From Stereum hirsutum FP-91666 SS1 (Eukaryota; Basidiomycota; Agaricomycetes; Russulales; Stereaceae): a stretch of DNA of 64,000 nt. Below the pieces are notes generated by a model. The model was not told the origin of the DNA. It saw nothing but the letters and a program-made list of their open reading frames with translations, and ran no database searches. The translations under genes were made by a program, and so were the position numbers. The DNA lies in NCBI RefSeq assembly GCF_000264905.1, contig NW_006763146.1, positions 186,988-250,987 on the forward strand, in the 5' to 3' direction. Below, piece by piece: positions 25,509-37,787 of the stretch (position 1 is its first letter; each line of letters opens with the position of its first letter).

Positions 25509-27332
25509 ATGAATCTTCAGTCAGCGACATACGCAGATCGCGATGCCTATCGTCGCGATCTGAAAGCCGAAGAGACGCGCCTCTGCCACGCCTTGCAGTC
25601 CGTTCGAGCTCGCATCAACGGCCTGGCGACCGTTAAGACTCTTCCACCCGAAATAATTCTTCAGATATTTGCAGATATCGCGTATGATGACTGTCCCATT
25701 GTCAACCATGACCGGCGAATCCCCGCCAATCTGGGATGGATTCGAACCCTCACGCACGTCTGCCAACACTGGCGGCATATAGCTCTCGCAACTCCCTCGC
25801 TCTGGACGAACATTTGCACATCGCTTGGCCCACGATGGGCTGAGGAGATGTTTCAACGCTCTCGAACTACACCCGTGTCTCTCTCCTGGACTTTCACCCG
25901 ACATATCTCCACATCACTTGACAAATACCTATACGCCCAATTATCCCAAACCACCGTGTTTGCAAACGTACGCACTCTGGACCTGACTGGGGGCGCATCA
26001 ATTCTTCGACTTTTGGAGCATCCAGCCCCGGCGTTAGAGGAGCTCTCTCTTCTCTACCGTCTCGGCTTTGTCGATCTTTCCGCCCACGTCTTCAGTGAAT
26101 CTGCACCTAAACTACAAACACTATACCTATTTCACTGTAGCGTCCCATGGGGTTCGCCAATCCTCAATAACCTCACCCACCTCACGGTCGTCTACCCTTC
26201 CTGCGAGACCGACATGTCAGAGGTGCCCGTCTATGACGGCGAAGAGAAGCACCCCACTCATGAACAGCTATTGGAATTTCTTCGCAATGCCACCTCGCTG
26301 GAAACGCTCTCGCTGTCGCACGCCCTACCGATTGTCGGTATAGACACGTCTCCAGCCAACGACTCTCCAATCGTAACCCTTCTTCATTTGAAGACTTTGA
26401 TCCTGACGGGCCGTGTTGGCGACTGTTCAGCATTCCTGCGGTCCATATCATTTCCTCATACTGCCAACCTCACACTTGGTTGCATCGCGGACGTTGGATC
26501 GCCACCTGGACAGCGGTTACTCGATATCATCCCAGTGCTCGTAGCACGCGTCGAGGACTCTGCGTATGATGACTTACCCATTCAGGAGTTTCGTATCCAG
26601 GACATCGACTGTTTAACGATATCCGTTTTTATCGATGCACCGTCGTACACCCCGAACTTCCCTGGTACGACTCCACGATTTGGAACTAGTAACAAACGGG
26701 TCAATGTGTTCACAGCCACCTTCAGCTATCTAGACGACCACCTCCCATACCTGGCCTCCGTCGATATCATTCAGTCTCTATGCCGTGCTCTCCCCCTCTA
26801 TAACCGCGTCATCGAACTCTTAGATTTCGAGTTCGAAAGCGATTTTTTGGCCAAACTCCACTGGCTCAACATCTTCTTTCCCTTCCGTCACATCCGTCGT
26901 ATGGAATATTCCGGACTCACGCTGCGATATTCACCCACCGATGCCACCACCCCGCCGTCCTCGTCACCGCTTCCACTTCGCTTCAATGTTTTGATGGATC
27001 CAGATCGGTTCCCACTCCAACGTCGAACTCTACATGATACTTGGACGGAGAGCGGGAGCACTAAAAGGCTTATTTTCCCTGGCTTACGCAGTTTGAAGTT
27101 CAGGAATGTGGATTTCGCCGAGGGGAATAACGCTGGGTTGCGTGCGTGGCAGGGATTTTTGAAGGATATGATTTGGCAGATGGAAGAGAGGAAGAAGGAG
27201 GGAGATCCGCTCGAGGAGTTGGTGTTTGAGGAGTTAGTGGTCGTGCGTCCGCTGAAGGTGTCGATGATGGAGCAGTGCAGGGTGGATATCGAGCGAATGA
27301 GGGAGGTGGTGAAGGTGGTTAGGTTCGAGTGA
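25509..27332 (+). CDS. F-box protein, agaricomycete LRR-like type
   Basis: A single uninterrupted exon encodes 607 residues. After a short N-terminal helix (ALQSVRARIN), the F-box covers about residues 38-95: LPPEIILQIF, then the basidiomycete form W-TLTHVCQHWRHIALATPSLW. The rest has irregular leucine-rich repeats (APALEELSL, APKLQTLYLFHCSVPWGSP). F-box proteins bind Skp1 and deliver substrates to the SCF ubiquitin ligase; the substrate here is unknown. Two relatives lie at 44.7-46.3 kb and 54.4-56.2 kb and share the same layout, including an equivalent xxCxIPWxS segment. A basic and acidic C-terminal helix closes the protein. The start is the first ATG. Confidence 0.85.
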   Translation: MNLQSATYADRDAYRRDLKAEETRLCHALQSVRARINGLATVKTLPPEIILQIFADIAYDDCPIVNHDRRIPANLGWIRTLTHVCQHWRHIALATPSLWTNICTSLGPRWAEEMFQRSRTTPVSLSWTFTRHISTSLDKYLYAQLSQTTVFANVRTLDLTGGASILRLLEHPAPALEELSLLYRLGFVDLSAHVFSESAPKLQTLYLFHCSVPWGSPILNNLTHLTVVYPSCETDMSEVPVYDGEEKHPTHEQLLEFLRNATSLETLSLSHALPIVGIDTSPANDSPIVTLLHLKTLILTGRVGDCSAFLRSISFPHTANLTLGCIADVGSPPGQRLLDIIPVLVARVEDSAYDDLPIQEFRIQDIDCLTISVFIDAPSYTPNFPGTTPRFGTSNKRVNVFTATFSYLDDHLPYLASVDIIQSLCRALPLYNRVIELLDFEFESDFLAKLHWLNIFFPFRHIRRMEYSGLTLRYSPTDATTPPSSSPLPLRFNVLMDPDRFPLQRRTLHDTWTESGSTKRLIFPGLRSLKFRNVDFAEGNNAGLRAWQGFLKDMIWQMEERKKEGDPLEELVFEELVVVRPLKVSMMEQCRVDIERMREVVKVVRFE

Positions 27333-27503
27333 TCTTTGTAATCCAGTCGTTGCGCCATTTATAACAAACATGGTGCTGTGAAGTGTTTGCCTTCTGAATC
27401 AGTGTTTGACTGTTTTAGCTTGTTCAATCGTGGAGGAACTCGTGTTCTATAGATTCCGATAAAATTGAGACTAGTATGGATGCTCCTTGAGCCCCTTTGT
27501 CAA

Positions 27504-27596
27504 GCCCGCCTAGCTCAATCGGATAGAGCGTCAGACTCTTAGTCTGTCTCAGGCGGGTTAATCTGAAGGCTGTGGGTTCGACCCCCACGGTGGGCT
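27504..27596 (+). tRNA. tRNA-Lys (CTT), intron-containing
   Basis: It has a complete cloverleaf: acceptor stem GCCCGCC with GGTGGGC (one G-T pair), D-arm with AGCTCAATCGGATAGAGC, anticodon stem TCAGA/TCTGA with anticodon CTT, and T-arm GTGGG-TTCGACC-CCCAC. A 19-nt intron (about 27542-27560) follows the base after the anticodon. The discriminator base is T. Confidence 0.95.
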
Positions 27597-30078
27597 AGTA
27601 CAATGAAGGAATACGTTTTGCTTCTCAACTTACGGGAAGGTGTAACTGTTTGTTGTTTTTCTTCCAACGCCCGATTGACAGTCATTCCTTTTTCCTTGAT
27701 AGGAACAATAAGATGACCAGCAGACACAATGAGAAAAACTGGCTTCGAAGGCCCGATTCCGGCCCGATTGAGAATCCGATGCATCCGAGCAAAGAGCACG
27801 CGCGAACGCCCGTTGTCTGTAACTCTGACCTCCTCTGTCTCGTCCTGATACCACAAACTGAAGACATGGGCTATTCTGGCCTTGGATTCTCAGAGAAGGC
27901 CACTCTCACAGCGCTGGATCCAGTTTTCTGCACGGGCAGAAATGAAAACAGTCTTGTTCTGCACGCTCCGAACTCATACAGACAAGGGCAATATGTGTTC
28001 TATGACGGCAGAATCTCCTGGTGATTCATTTCTGGGTTGGCAGAAAAGAGGATCCTATGCTGTGTCTGCGGGCTACAAAGTGGAATGGTTTTGGTATCAT
28101 GTCATCAATACTCGTATGATCCCACAGCGATCGCATCCACCCTACGAGGCTGTTCGGTACAAGGGATGATTGAATTCAGGCTCGTCAACCGGTCCTTCTT
28201 CAAGTTCTTGCTCACTGCTTCGTCGTTACTGTATCTCCATGGTCTGTTTCGCTCGTCATTGTGGCGTTTCTCTGCGGTGCAAAATACAGGGACCATATTC
28301 GTGTTCTAAGTTTTTGGGCGCTCACCTCGAAGCCCGACAATGCCCAAAATGAAACCCTTGCGCGCTCAGATGTGACGCCGCCAGTTGGCTCTATCTCTTC
28401 AAAGCGGGCGCTGTCGGCGCTTACTTATTGGTGCTTGCACAGCAGGGACCTCGATATCCGTCTCCTCCGAGTACAATAAGGGTATTCTATCGCCATTTCG
28501 ACTCACGGCCATTTCATCTCGGCAGGAGCTAGTATCAACGAGTCGTTCTGCTATCAGGGAAAGAAAACCAAGCCTCGAAGGCTGTTGGTGACTCGTCAAG
28601 GAATCTGTACTTGGATCTGACCAGTGATCCTACGCTTATGGCCGAAAAACCTCTACGGAGTAGACATGAGCACACGACCTGATCGTCTCCATCTATTCGG
28701 TCCGGTTGTGGAAGAAACATGTTTGTGCCAACACGTCCTCCTTGTCGGTGAGTGACCTCATTGCATATTCCCATTCAAATCCACCTCTGATATCATCATA
28801 GGGCGGAATGGAACTTCAGGAGCTTCCCCCGCAACAGTTGGTACCTTAGCCGCATTCACCGGCCTGAATCGGAGTCGTAACCCAAACTATTACTGGCCCA
28901 CAACTACATTTATAACTTCGAAACAGTTGTTTGGGATCTTCTAGACGCATCCACTCGGTGCATATTCTTGGAACGACATACGCGGGTAGCTACCTCCAAG
29001 AGCTGGTGTGCATCTCTAACAGTTGGATATTTTGACGTATAATCAACAGACTACGTGCCAACGACGGCCTGCTGACCTCTGCTGTGCTGCTTGCCCGGAT
29101 CATCAACCACAACCCTGTAATAGGTATGCTTGTTTCTTGTACCATAAGTGGATTGCTAACCAGGCGAATGGTGAACAGGTATGCGCATCGAACAGCACGA
29201 CACGAATCAAAGCGCCCATCATCTTGATCTCACCAAATGCTCACGCATAGGTGGCGCAATGGCATATACAAATCACTTCCGACATACCGACGTGGCCACA
29301 GCCTCAAATCATAGATACGACGAATCCTAGGTTCCATGTGAGCTGCTTTTTTGTGTTCGGACCCGTCGTAAAAGATAGGGGGGTCAAATGGCTCACTCTT
29401 GAACATTTTCCTGAAGCGAAGTGGCACGACGGACGCATCGTACAATGAAGGTTCAGAGATCTTGATGCGTTTATGATTTTGTTTGGAGTACCGCTGTTCG
29501 CATCAGCACTCCTACACCTCTGGGACGGGATGACTCTCCATGGTCGAGACCCAGATAGTTGACGTCTGGTTTGCCTCACGTACATGTGTCCAGGTATAGT
29601 CTGCTGTCTTTTTAGTAGTCTCCCAGCCTTACTTGCCTCGTGAAGCACAGACTTGTCCGCCTCAGCCGCCTTCCGTTGACTCGTCATGGTGTAATACGTA
29701 CGTTCAGCTCTCGACGCTACGGGGACGTGGATGGGTGTGCTTATCAAGCATCATATGTTGTTCCTTCTGGTATGTCCCTTCCGATGCGCAAGATCTCATC
29801 CTCTCTCCATTTCACTTTGGGGCCTCTAGGCCGTTGCTGTACTTGTTTTCTCCTCCGAGTCTCCCCCGTAGTTGAGGGAAGTTTCATGATATTCGAAACC
29901 GCGCTGATCGCCCTCAGCCTTAGATTAATTCTTCACTCGCGAGTCGAGTTCGAATTGTGGCTCGGGCTGTACGGTACCGTTGCTCCCCGCTCAGAATTGC
30001 CTTATAACGGGGTATGTGAGGACGAAAAAACATTCCCGTTCTTCACCGTCCCAAATACCTTCACCTCTTTTGCCAGAC
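27597..30078. other. Intergenic, 2.5 kb
   Basis: Several open frames of 60-170 codons exist on both strands, but none has a motif, a convincing start or splice structure. No gene is supported. The right end holds the promoter of the P450 gene. Confidence 0.4.
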
Positions 30079-32758
30079 ATGTCTCTGTCACCTTTCTTAC
30101 TGGTTTCTGCAGCCTTTGCGTCAGCGCTTCTGTTCTCAGTTTTCCATGCCCATCGACGTAGGTCTTCAAGATTTCCACCTGGGCCAACAGGCACTTTATT
30201 TGGTGGAATGGCTTCCAAAATTTCTGCCACTGAGCCGTGGCAGCAGTATCATGCCTGGAGCCAGCAATACGGTATGTCATACTCTCCACCCACTTTGACT
30301 CACCAACTCTCCTGTCCTTTTCCGTAATCCCGCTTACCCACTTCCTCTTGTCCAGGCCCCGTCATGTCATTCCGAGTTTACAACACACGCATCGTCGTCT
30401 TGAACTCATACCGGTCTATCCACGATCTCCTTAATGGGCGTGCTTCCATCTACTCTGACCGACCTTATTCATCTATGTTGCATGACCCCAACATGTGTAA
30501 CCGTGGGAAGACCGTGTTTAACATCTCCGCAAAGCATCCTCGACACCGAAAGTATAGGAAATTATTGCAAGGAGGGTTGAGCGCAAAGGCGACGAAGGAG
30601 TACGAAAGCCTCTTGGTCGACGAGACAAAAGCACTTGTTGAAGGGCTGGCAGAGATGCCAAGGATGGTTGAGTGGCTTGTAAGAAGGTCAGTCCTTGTAT
30701 TTTTTGTCTGATTTCCGGTGGCCCCACTCGTACCGCAGCACCGATCGAGTCGAGTGAACTCCATGGCTCGTCCGGTGTCTCAAGTGCACGCCTAGAGCGA
30801 TTGATAACTGTTCCGTCCTTCTCTATGTTTCGTTTGGCCTTCCTTTCGTTTCACGGGCATGAACTAACTGGTCATTTTTAGAAACGCCGGAGCTATGATC
30901 ATGAAGGTTGCATTCGGTTATACCATCGCCGACAGGAACGATTTCTTTCTCGAGGGAGCAAAGGAGTCTTCTCAAATCTCGGGCAAAGCCATGGCACCCG
31001 GGAGGTGGCTCGTGAATTACTATCCCATTCGTACGTTCGGTTCTTGATCCCATATTCCCATCCCGCACCGTTTACGGCTGAGATCCCTCGTTACTCTCAT
31101 TCTTGATATCCCGTTCGTGGACCGCAGTATTGACGATCCGTGCACAGTGCGACATGTCCCATCGTGGCTCCCAGGGGCCGCTTTCAAGCGCCAGGCCAAT
31201 GAATGGAGAGAGAGGTTTGACTCTCTGACGGACGCACCCCATGAATGGGTCAAGGAGCGGATGGTAAGTAGTATTTTCTTCTCTTACTCGTAGTACCCCT
31301 GCCGTTCTAGTCTAGAATGCTTGTTCGGCCCTGAGACCGGCGTGAATATGCATTTCGGTCTTCGTCCGGGAAGGCCGTTCCCATTTGGGCGAAGGCAGCA
31401 CCGGCCACCGTATGGCCATGTACCTGAGCATCGTTCGTTCGATGTTGTCCCCAGTGCCATATCTGTGCAACTACCCTCATCGCTCGAATCACAGCATTTC
31501 CACCTGTTTCGGGGGCTTTTATGACAGATTTACTCACCAACATTTCTCGGAACGACATTGGGCGTCGTATAGGCAACGGGAAAATACACCGAGTCATTCA
31601 CATCGAAACTCCTCAAAGCCGGAGTGGACGGAAGGGGTTCGCTTTGCGGCGAGGACGAAAACATTGTCAAGTTCTGCGCAGCGGGGCTGTATGCTGGAGC
31701 AGCTGATACGGTTCGTGTTTCCGGGTCGTAACGGGCATTCTTATGTTAGGGATGGCGCTAATGCGACTGCTTTTCCAGACGATATCGGCGTTGCTTTCCT
31801 TCATCTTACTCATGGCATTATATCCGGCGGTCCAAGAACGCGGTCAACAGGAGCTCGACTCTCTTTTCGACGACGGTCATGATCAGGAGTCCAGGTATCT
31901 GACACTTGAGGACTTAGACAGGCTGGATTATCTGCCTCTCGTTATGAAAGAAGTACTGCGGTTTGCGTGTGTTGGACCACTTGGTAAAGTGTTGCCTAGC
32001 TTGCCGTAACCCCCAAAGCTCACATCATTTTTTCTATATGCTGCTCTACGATATAGCTCTACCACACGAGGTGACTGAGAACGACATATACGATAACTAC
32101 CTGCTCCCGAAGGGTAGCACCGTTCTCGCCAACGTTTGGTACGTCAAACGTTTCGTTCATCCTTCTCCGCCACCAGCTTGGCGCTGTGGCGCTGTCAATT
32201 CAATGCTGACAGTGGCGCTCGGTCACCGCCTACAGGTCCATTATGCACGACCCAGAATTATACCCCGACCCTTTCACGTTCAATCCAGACAGATTTATTC
32301 CCTCTAGCGGCTCTGAGAAAATATCACAGCAGCTTGACCCCTGTGTGGTGGCGTTTGGATTTGGAAAGAGGACGTGTCCTGGTGCGTTGTCTACAAACTA
32401 TCCTAATTGCTATTAATCGTGACTGATCCCTCTCTCTTGCTGCGTCCACTCGAAGGCCGCGCCTTTGCTGAAGCATCCATGCTCCTTACCATGGCCAACA
32501 TTCTCTTCTTCCTCTCTATCCGACCTGCTTGCCCACAAGTCCCGTCCGCCCCACTCCAGTTTACAACCGGTTTCACAAGGTGAGCTTCATCCCAGGGTGA
32601 GGTTTCGATAGAGAGTCGGTTACTGATGCGTCCTCCTATCTCACGTTTGCTTCCACTCGATTTCCCGGCGTCGATTGCGCTTCTCGAAAATATGGTATAT
32701 GAATCCGTACAGTCACATCGAGCTCTTTGACGTTCATTTCGATCGACGTCGCGCCTGA
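30079..32758 (+). CDS. Cytochrome P450 monooxygenase
   Basis: Ten exons (30079-30271, 30356-30686, 30882-31030, 31148-31263, 31573-31710, 31779-31983, 32057-32138, 32236-32381, 32456-32579, 32713-32758) total 1530 nt and give 509 residues, the normal P450 size. An N-terminal membrane anchor (about residues 5-22) leads to a FPPGP hinge. The I-helix AGAADT is at 304-309, the EXXR motif (Glu367, Arg370) is in the K-helix, NPDRF is at 421-425, and the heme loop FGFGKRTCPG has ligand Cys452. All hallmark residues are intact. It should be an ER-bound, reductase-dependent oxygenase, similar in type to fungal secondary-metabolism or detoxification P450s; the substrate is unknown. Intron 4 is 309 nt, far longer than the others. 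The last exon is the least certain. No partner biosynthetic gene lies nearby. Confidence 0.92.
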
Positions 32759-33573
32759 ATGATTCCGATTGCCCGTGGATTCCGGTTTCTTTGACTGTAA
32801 TCATTCAATATAGGACGCTGTAAAGTCACGGTTGCCGGCAAAGCCGTGCGGCCGAAGTCGAAGAGGTTCTGTGAGGGTTCACCAAGTGCTCACCATCGGG
32901 ATAAAAGGGATGCACGAAGAGGAAAAAAAAGAATGAATAGGCAGCGGACCACTGTTATTTTTCTCCTTGCGAGCTGGATGAGTGTACTGGGTCTGGAAAG
33001 GAACAGTGTTGCGACGTGCATTGAACTACTACAAGCAGCGAGCCCGTGCTACGCACGGGATAGCAGACAGACTGCCTGAGTGTAAGGATAAAGGACTGCA
33101 CAGAGAAGCTAAAAGGGATCGAGACGCAGACGCGCGGGAAAGGAAGGAGCCCAACTTGCCATAGGAGGAAAGTTCATTTGCCATAAAAGGAACTTGTCTA
33201 CACCCCACTCTAAATTAGTAGTTTAGATCACTATATGCTATAACAGACATCAGGTAGCTATATTATGAACGAGCCAAACTCTAATTACTACTATATTTCT
33301 TTTACCGACTTGACTGTAGTAGCCACTCGGACAATGCTTGTTCAGCTTGAAGATCCACACAGACGAAAGCCATTCGTCTGCGTTTATCATTCGACGTGGA
33401 TTTTCATAGCCATGTTTTTTTTTGCCTCTCAATCGCCTCACCTGAACTTGTGCCGAAAAGCCGATACACGGGATAAGCCGACTTCAAGTTTGCGCTTCCG
33501 AGGAATTGCTCGGTCAGGCTTCCATCTACTTACGGTGACCTACGCTACTCTATCTCCTCTCACCGTCTGGTAT
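32759..33573. other. Intergenic, 0.8 kb
   Basis: It holds the P450 3' UTR. The left half has Lys/Arg-rich open frames without motifs, and the right half is the upstream part of the decayed gene that follows. Nothing else was recognised. Confidence 0.4.
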
Positions 33574-34947
33574 ATGTCGGACTCTATCGTCGCCTCCTGG
33601 ACACAGCGCCATCTAGATAGATGTGAACCACTCCGGCAAGAACGCGATGCTGCCGAAGCTCGATTGAACTCAGCAGAACAATCCAAGAGTCGTCGTGGCG
33701 ATATGACAACTCTCCAGGCAATGCCTTGGAAAACTTCGTCCATCAACTCTGATAAAACGCTGCAGCAGTGGATTGCTTCTCCAGAAAACAAGACCGGTGT
33801 CGTAGATGCTGAGCCTGCCTATACTGCGTATATGACCTTTCTCGAGGTAATACTAAAAGTTCGTGCTCAGACCTATTAACATACCTGACGAACGATTTTC
33901 TAAAGAATCTTGCATTGCGGCTGGATGAATTCGCTCGGTGTGGCGTCTTCCACTCAGGTAACAACGGAATGCAAGTCTGGGTTGCTCTTGGCCTCAGCCA
34001 AATTACCCCTGCCGGTCCCACAGAGGTCTTGCGCAATATGAGGCCCAGGGCCTTCAATAGCATTGTCCGTGTGTTCTGGGTGTATCAGCTTTTTGATACC
34101 GTGGCGTATCACTCCGGCTTTGCAGCCTCCCAGTCTTACCATCTGCCTGACATTGCCTCAATGACCGAGCTCAATGCGAACACACGTATCCATGCAGTAC
34201 GCCCTCCGGATTACTCACTGCGCTCTGACCATCCTGAGTCTTATTTGGCGCGCGCATATGTCTAGACCTTCAAGTCCTTCTTGAGCGACTGGCCGCGGCA
34301 TCTCAATGCTCTATTTCCTCCAGAGACATCCTCTTCTTCAACTGCATCCTCTCCTCCGGTCCCCTCTCCTTCGTCGGAGGGAACCAATGGGGTCAAGCAG
34401 CGGTTTCCGGACCTTGCTCGCATTTTGCTTTCCAAGAGCCCGCAGGGGATTCAACAAGGCCGGCGCCAAACCGTTAGCGGTAATCTCGGTCTTGCAGCAT
34501 TAGCGATTCATGCTCTTCTAGGTGTACGTATATGGCCATACTTTATCTTGTTGCATAGTCGATATACCATTGGCGCTGATAACCTTTTCAGACCGAGCCT
34601 CAGGCGGCGGCGACTGCGAGAGGTCCGGCCTGGCCTTTTGAGGGAGGGCTGGACGATGACCTTGAGATGTATATGCCCCTCCTACTCGCCTTATCCGTGT
34701 CTCCTCTGCTTCTTCTCTCCTTCGATGCGACCTGTCGAAATAGTAAGATCCCTCCCAAATATCTTTTTTCTGTGAGTATTCTTATCACTATGTACCTCCA
34801 CCTATAACTTACTTTCCTGCGCAGTTGTTCATTTCGTATGGCAATCGCAAGCATTCGCTCCTTGAAGAGGTTGAGAGACATGTGTGGCATGCCGTGATGC
34901 TAATATATACTGGACAAGAACCACATGTGGCTCTCGATGATCTGCAC
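33574..34947 (+). pseudogene. Probable decayed gene, unknown family
   Basis: Exon-like pieces follow each other on the plus strand: 33574-33846 (a charged N-terminal helix), 33906-34262, 34266-34521, about 34593-34770 and about 34826-34947. The first two join in phase 0 across a clean intron with a plausible branch site. The protein-like reading then meets an in-frame TAG at 34263-34265 and continues in the same frame as a Ser/Pro-rich stretch. The next junction, near 34521, cannot be made in the frame that looks coding downstream. One nonsense change plus one frame break suggests a pseudogene. No family was recognised. The last pieces could instead be 5' exons of the coiled-coil gene. Confidence 0.4.
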
Positions 34948-37787
34948 AGGTATTGGAATAACACAGATACCAAACACCGCATTTCAAGAGAGAGAAACAA
35001 AGTCACTGAATGGTTCGCAAACCTCACAGGCGAGTTCTATCTCTACCATATTCTCTGCCTCAAATACTCGCCTCTCAGCAGTCGCGATACTTACTCCAGA
35101 TCCCCTACACCCAGACACAACAGCGCAATATGTATCGGCAAATGTGGCTGCACCTCCACCATCGCAGACTAATCACTCGACCCCGCTCCAACAGGATACC
35201 CAATGTGGCGCAACGCCCTCCTCTTCGACACCTCTAACCTATCGTCTACTTGCTTTCGATACCGCTGTACCTTCCGAGCCACGATTTGTATCCCTACCTC
35301 CTACATCTTCGGTCTTCAACCATGCTCAGTCTCAGCCACCGCTACCGATAACATCAGCTGATACCCATCCTTCTACATCACAAACCAGCGCGCCACAGTC
35401 TTCACATTTGACCTCCACGGCTTTGCTTGAAACGGTGAACAGCGACGCTCAAAGGACCTCGTTACCCTTACCTCTGTTTTCACCAGCTCCAATTCCCGAC
35501 ACATGTACGACCACCGTCGACCCGATTCCATCCGACGAACCCGCCCAGTCCTCGCTACCCTCGCTTACGGATATTGCTCCATCCGAACCTCGACCTCCGT
35601 CACCTGAACCTCGTACACATCCTGATGTTATCCATCTCGACTTCGACTTCTCCAAATTCACCGACGAGAAAATCCTCCACGAACTCCGCGAACTCCGATC
35701 TTCTCAATCTCCTGATAACAAGGAGGAACACTTGGCGCTCTACATCCGCAAAATTGTCACCGTATACGAGAAGCGACAACAGCGTTTCGAACGGGAGAAG
35801 AAGAGATTCGAAGAGGAGGGCGAGCAGACGAGGAGAGAGGTGGCGAAAGTGATAATCGCACTCAATCAGATGAAGGCGAGTCTGGAGAGACTGACTATGG
35901 TGAAGGCCGAGTTGGTGGCTGAGAAGGAGGAGCTCCGAGTGGGGCGGGAGGAGGCCCGAAGGGAGAATGAGCAGACGAAGAGAGAGGTGGCGAACGCGAT
36001 AATTTCACTAAATCAAATGAAGGAAAGTCTGGAGAGATTGACCGTGGAGAAGGCCGGGTTGGTGGCTGAGAAGGACGAGCTGCGGGTGAGGCATGAGGAG
36101 ACACGAAGAGAGAACGAAGGGCTCAAGATCAGCATGGAGAACGTGGTGAAGGAGAACGAAGAGCGGAAGGCGTCCCAGGAGAGGGTGGCCAAGGAAAATG
36201 AGGAGCTGAAGACCGAGCTAGGGCGCATGGTTCTGAAGAATGATCAGTTGATTAAGGAGAGAGAGGAGACACAGAGGAGGGAAAGTGCAGAACGGCTGAA
36301 GAACGAAAAAGTCAGGGTTCATCTGGAGAGAGTAACGAAGGAGAACGAGGAGCTGGAGATCAATAGGAAGGAAATGACGGAGGAGATCGTCGGGTTGGTG
36401 AGGGAAAGAGATGAAATGAAGGACGAGGTTGGACGATTAAAGGAAGATGTGGGACGGTTGAAGGGTGTGGATGCGGAGAATGATACCCGACGGTTGCGGA
36501 TGGAAGATTTGCTCACCGAGATGGCGAGTTCGCATGCTCGTTGCGCACGATTGCAGGGTTTAGAGCGGGAACACGCGTCGTTGAAGGTCGAGAATGGAAG
36601 ACTAGTGCGTGAGGCTATTGACTTGGGTGAGGCAAATAGCAGAATGCGGGGTGAGGGTAAGAGACTACGGGGACAGGTAGAGGAGTCGCGGGAAGGGCAG
36701 ACAAGGGCGGAGGAGGAGTGCACAACGTTGGCCAGGGAGACGGATAGACTTCAGGCGGAACTTGTGGCTATGAAGGGGACATGCGAGGGGCTACAAAAGA
36801 AGATGGAGCAGATGGACAAGGAGGTTGATGAACTCAACGTTGAGAAGGAGAGGATGCAGACGAACATGAAGTTGACAATGGAGGTTTTGGACCTGGATCT
36901 GGAAAGGTATGGAATGCATAAGGAGTATGAGGATCGTCAAGTAGAGCAGGAGCGTTCTCTTCCCACAAGTGCGTTACTTCTCCCAAACGATAATGCTGCG
37001 ATCGCTGTAGAACTAACACGGTACTCTCAACATCATTTGGGAGCTGCAGGTTCTGCCTCGCCTTCGTTGCACGGATATTTACCGTCCTCATCTCCATTTA
37101 TACATTCTACGAAGTCGACACCTCTCGTCTCCACATCACCACACGTTTCCTCACCCGAACCCCCCACAAACACATTCGGTTTTCCTCCCATACCATTCAC
37201 GCGATCAGTTCAATCGCTTCTCAATGTTTCCACGACTCCAAAACAGGACGCACCTCACCTCATAGCAGCCGACATAGATCCATCGTCACTTTCCGAGAGC
37301 TCAACGCAAGCTATGGATCGACACCGGAGAAAACGGCGGAGAGTAGACTCCGAGTTTGTTCTCTCCGACGTGATTAGAAGTTGGCAAGGCGAAGAAGATG
37401 AAGATGAGAGATATGCACCGGGAAAGTTAACTCGTGTACATATGGAACTGGTGTACAGGCTTGATAGCTCATCTTTGGCCTGTCGACTATGCGAGTTAGT
37501 ACTTCTTTCCTTCCTTCCTTCCATACGGTTTTCCTAACTCTGAATTGAACCAATTTGACAGATATCGAAACACGAACGGTCACGAGGAACATCCGATCTT
37601 CGTCGCTCCAGCCTCAGCTTCCCTAGACATCCTGACAACTCACTGCCACGACAAACATGGTGCTCGGCTGTGCCAGGAGTTGTTGAAATTGGATGATGAA
37701 GGAATCCAAGCATCGAAGGCGAGGGTGGTTGAGGTGGACAAGCTGAGACGGGCGGAGGCGGCGGGTGAGGTTATTGTGTTGGACTGA
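34925..37787 (+). CDS. Long coiled-coil protein with C-terminal Cys/His site
   Basis: Exons 34925-37494 and 37562-37787 give 931 residues. A Ser/Thr/Pro-rich N-terminal third is followed by a long Glu/Lys/Arg-rich coiled coil (about residues 258-676) and then a second Ser/Pro-rich segment. A basic RHRRKRRR stretch could be a nuclear localisation signal. At the end, Cys853 and Cys856 (CRLC) and the HCHDKH cluster (about 884-889) form a possible zinc site; the intron falls between the two halves. The coiled coil contains two copies of a 49-codon unit. I do not recognise the family. The true start is uncertain: 34925 is the first ATG in frame, but upstream exons are possible. The zinc site is inference from spacing only. 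Confidence 0.65.
35822..36115 (+). repeat. 147-bp tandem repeat inside the coiled-coil gene
   Basis: Two adjacent units, starting at 35822 and 35969, are highly similar and encode 49 residues each, beginning EQTRREVA and EQTKREVA. 49 residues is seven heptads, so the duplication keeps the coiled-coil register. Confidence 0.85.

Noticed and set aside
13162..32758. A secondary-metabolite cluster formed by the Zn2Cys6 factor and the P450
   Set aside because: They are more than 15 kb apart with ATG14, dynein and F-box genes between them, and no core synthase or terpene cyclase is present.
35895..36723. Ser/Pro-rich minus-strand frames opposite the coiled coil
   Set aside because: They arise from the reverse complement of repetitive Glu/Lys codons.
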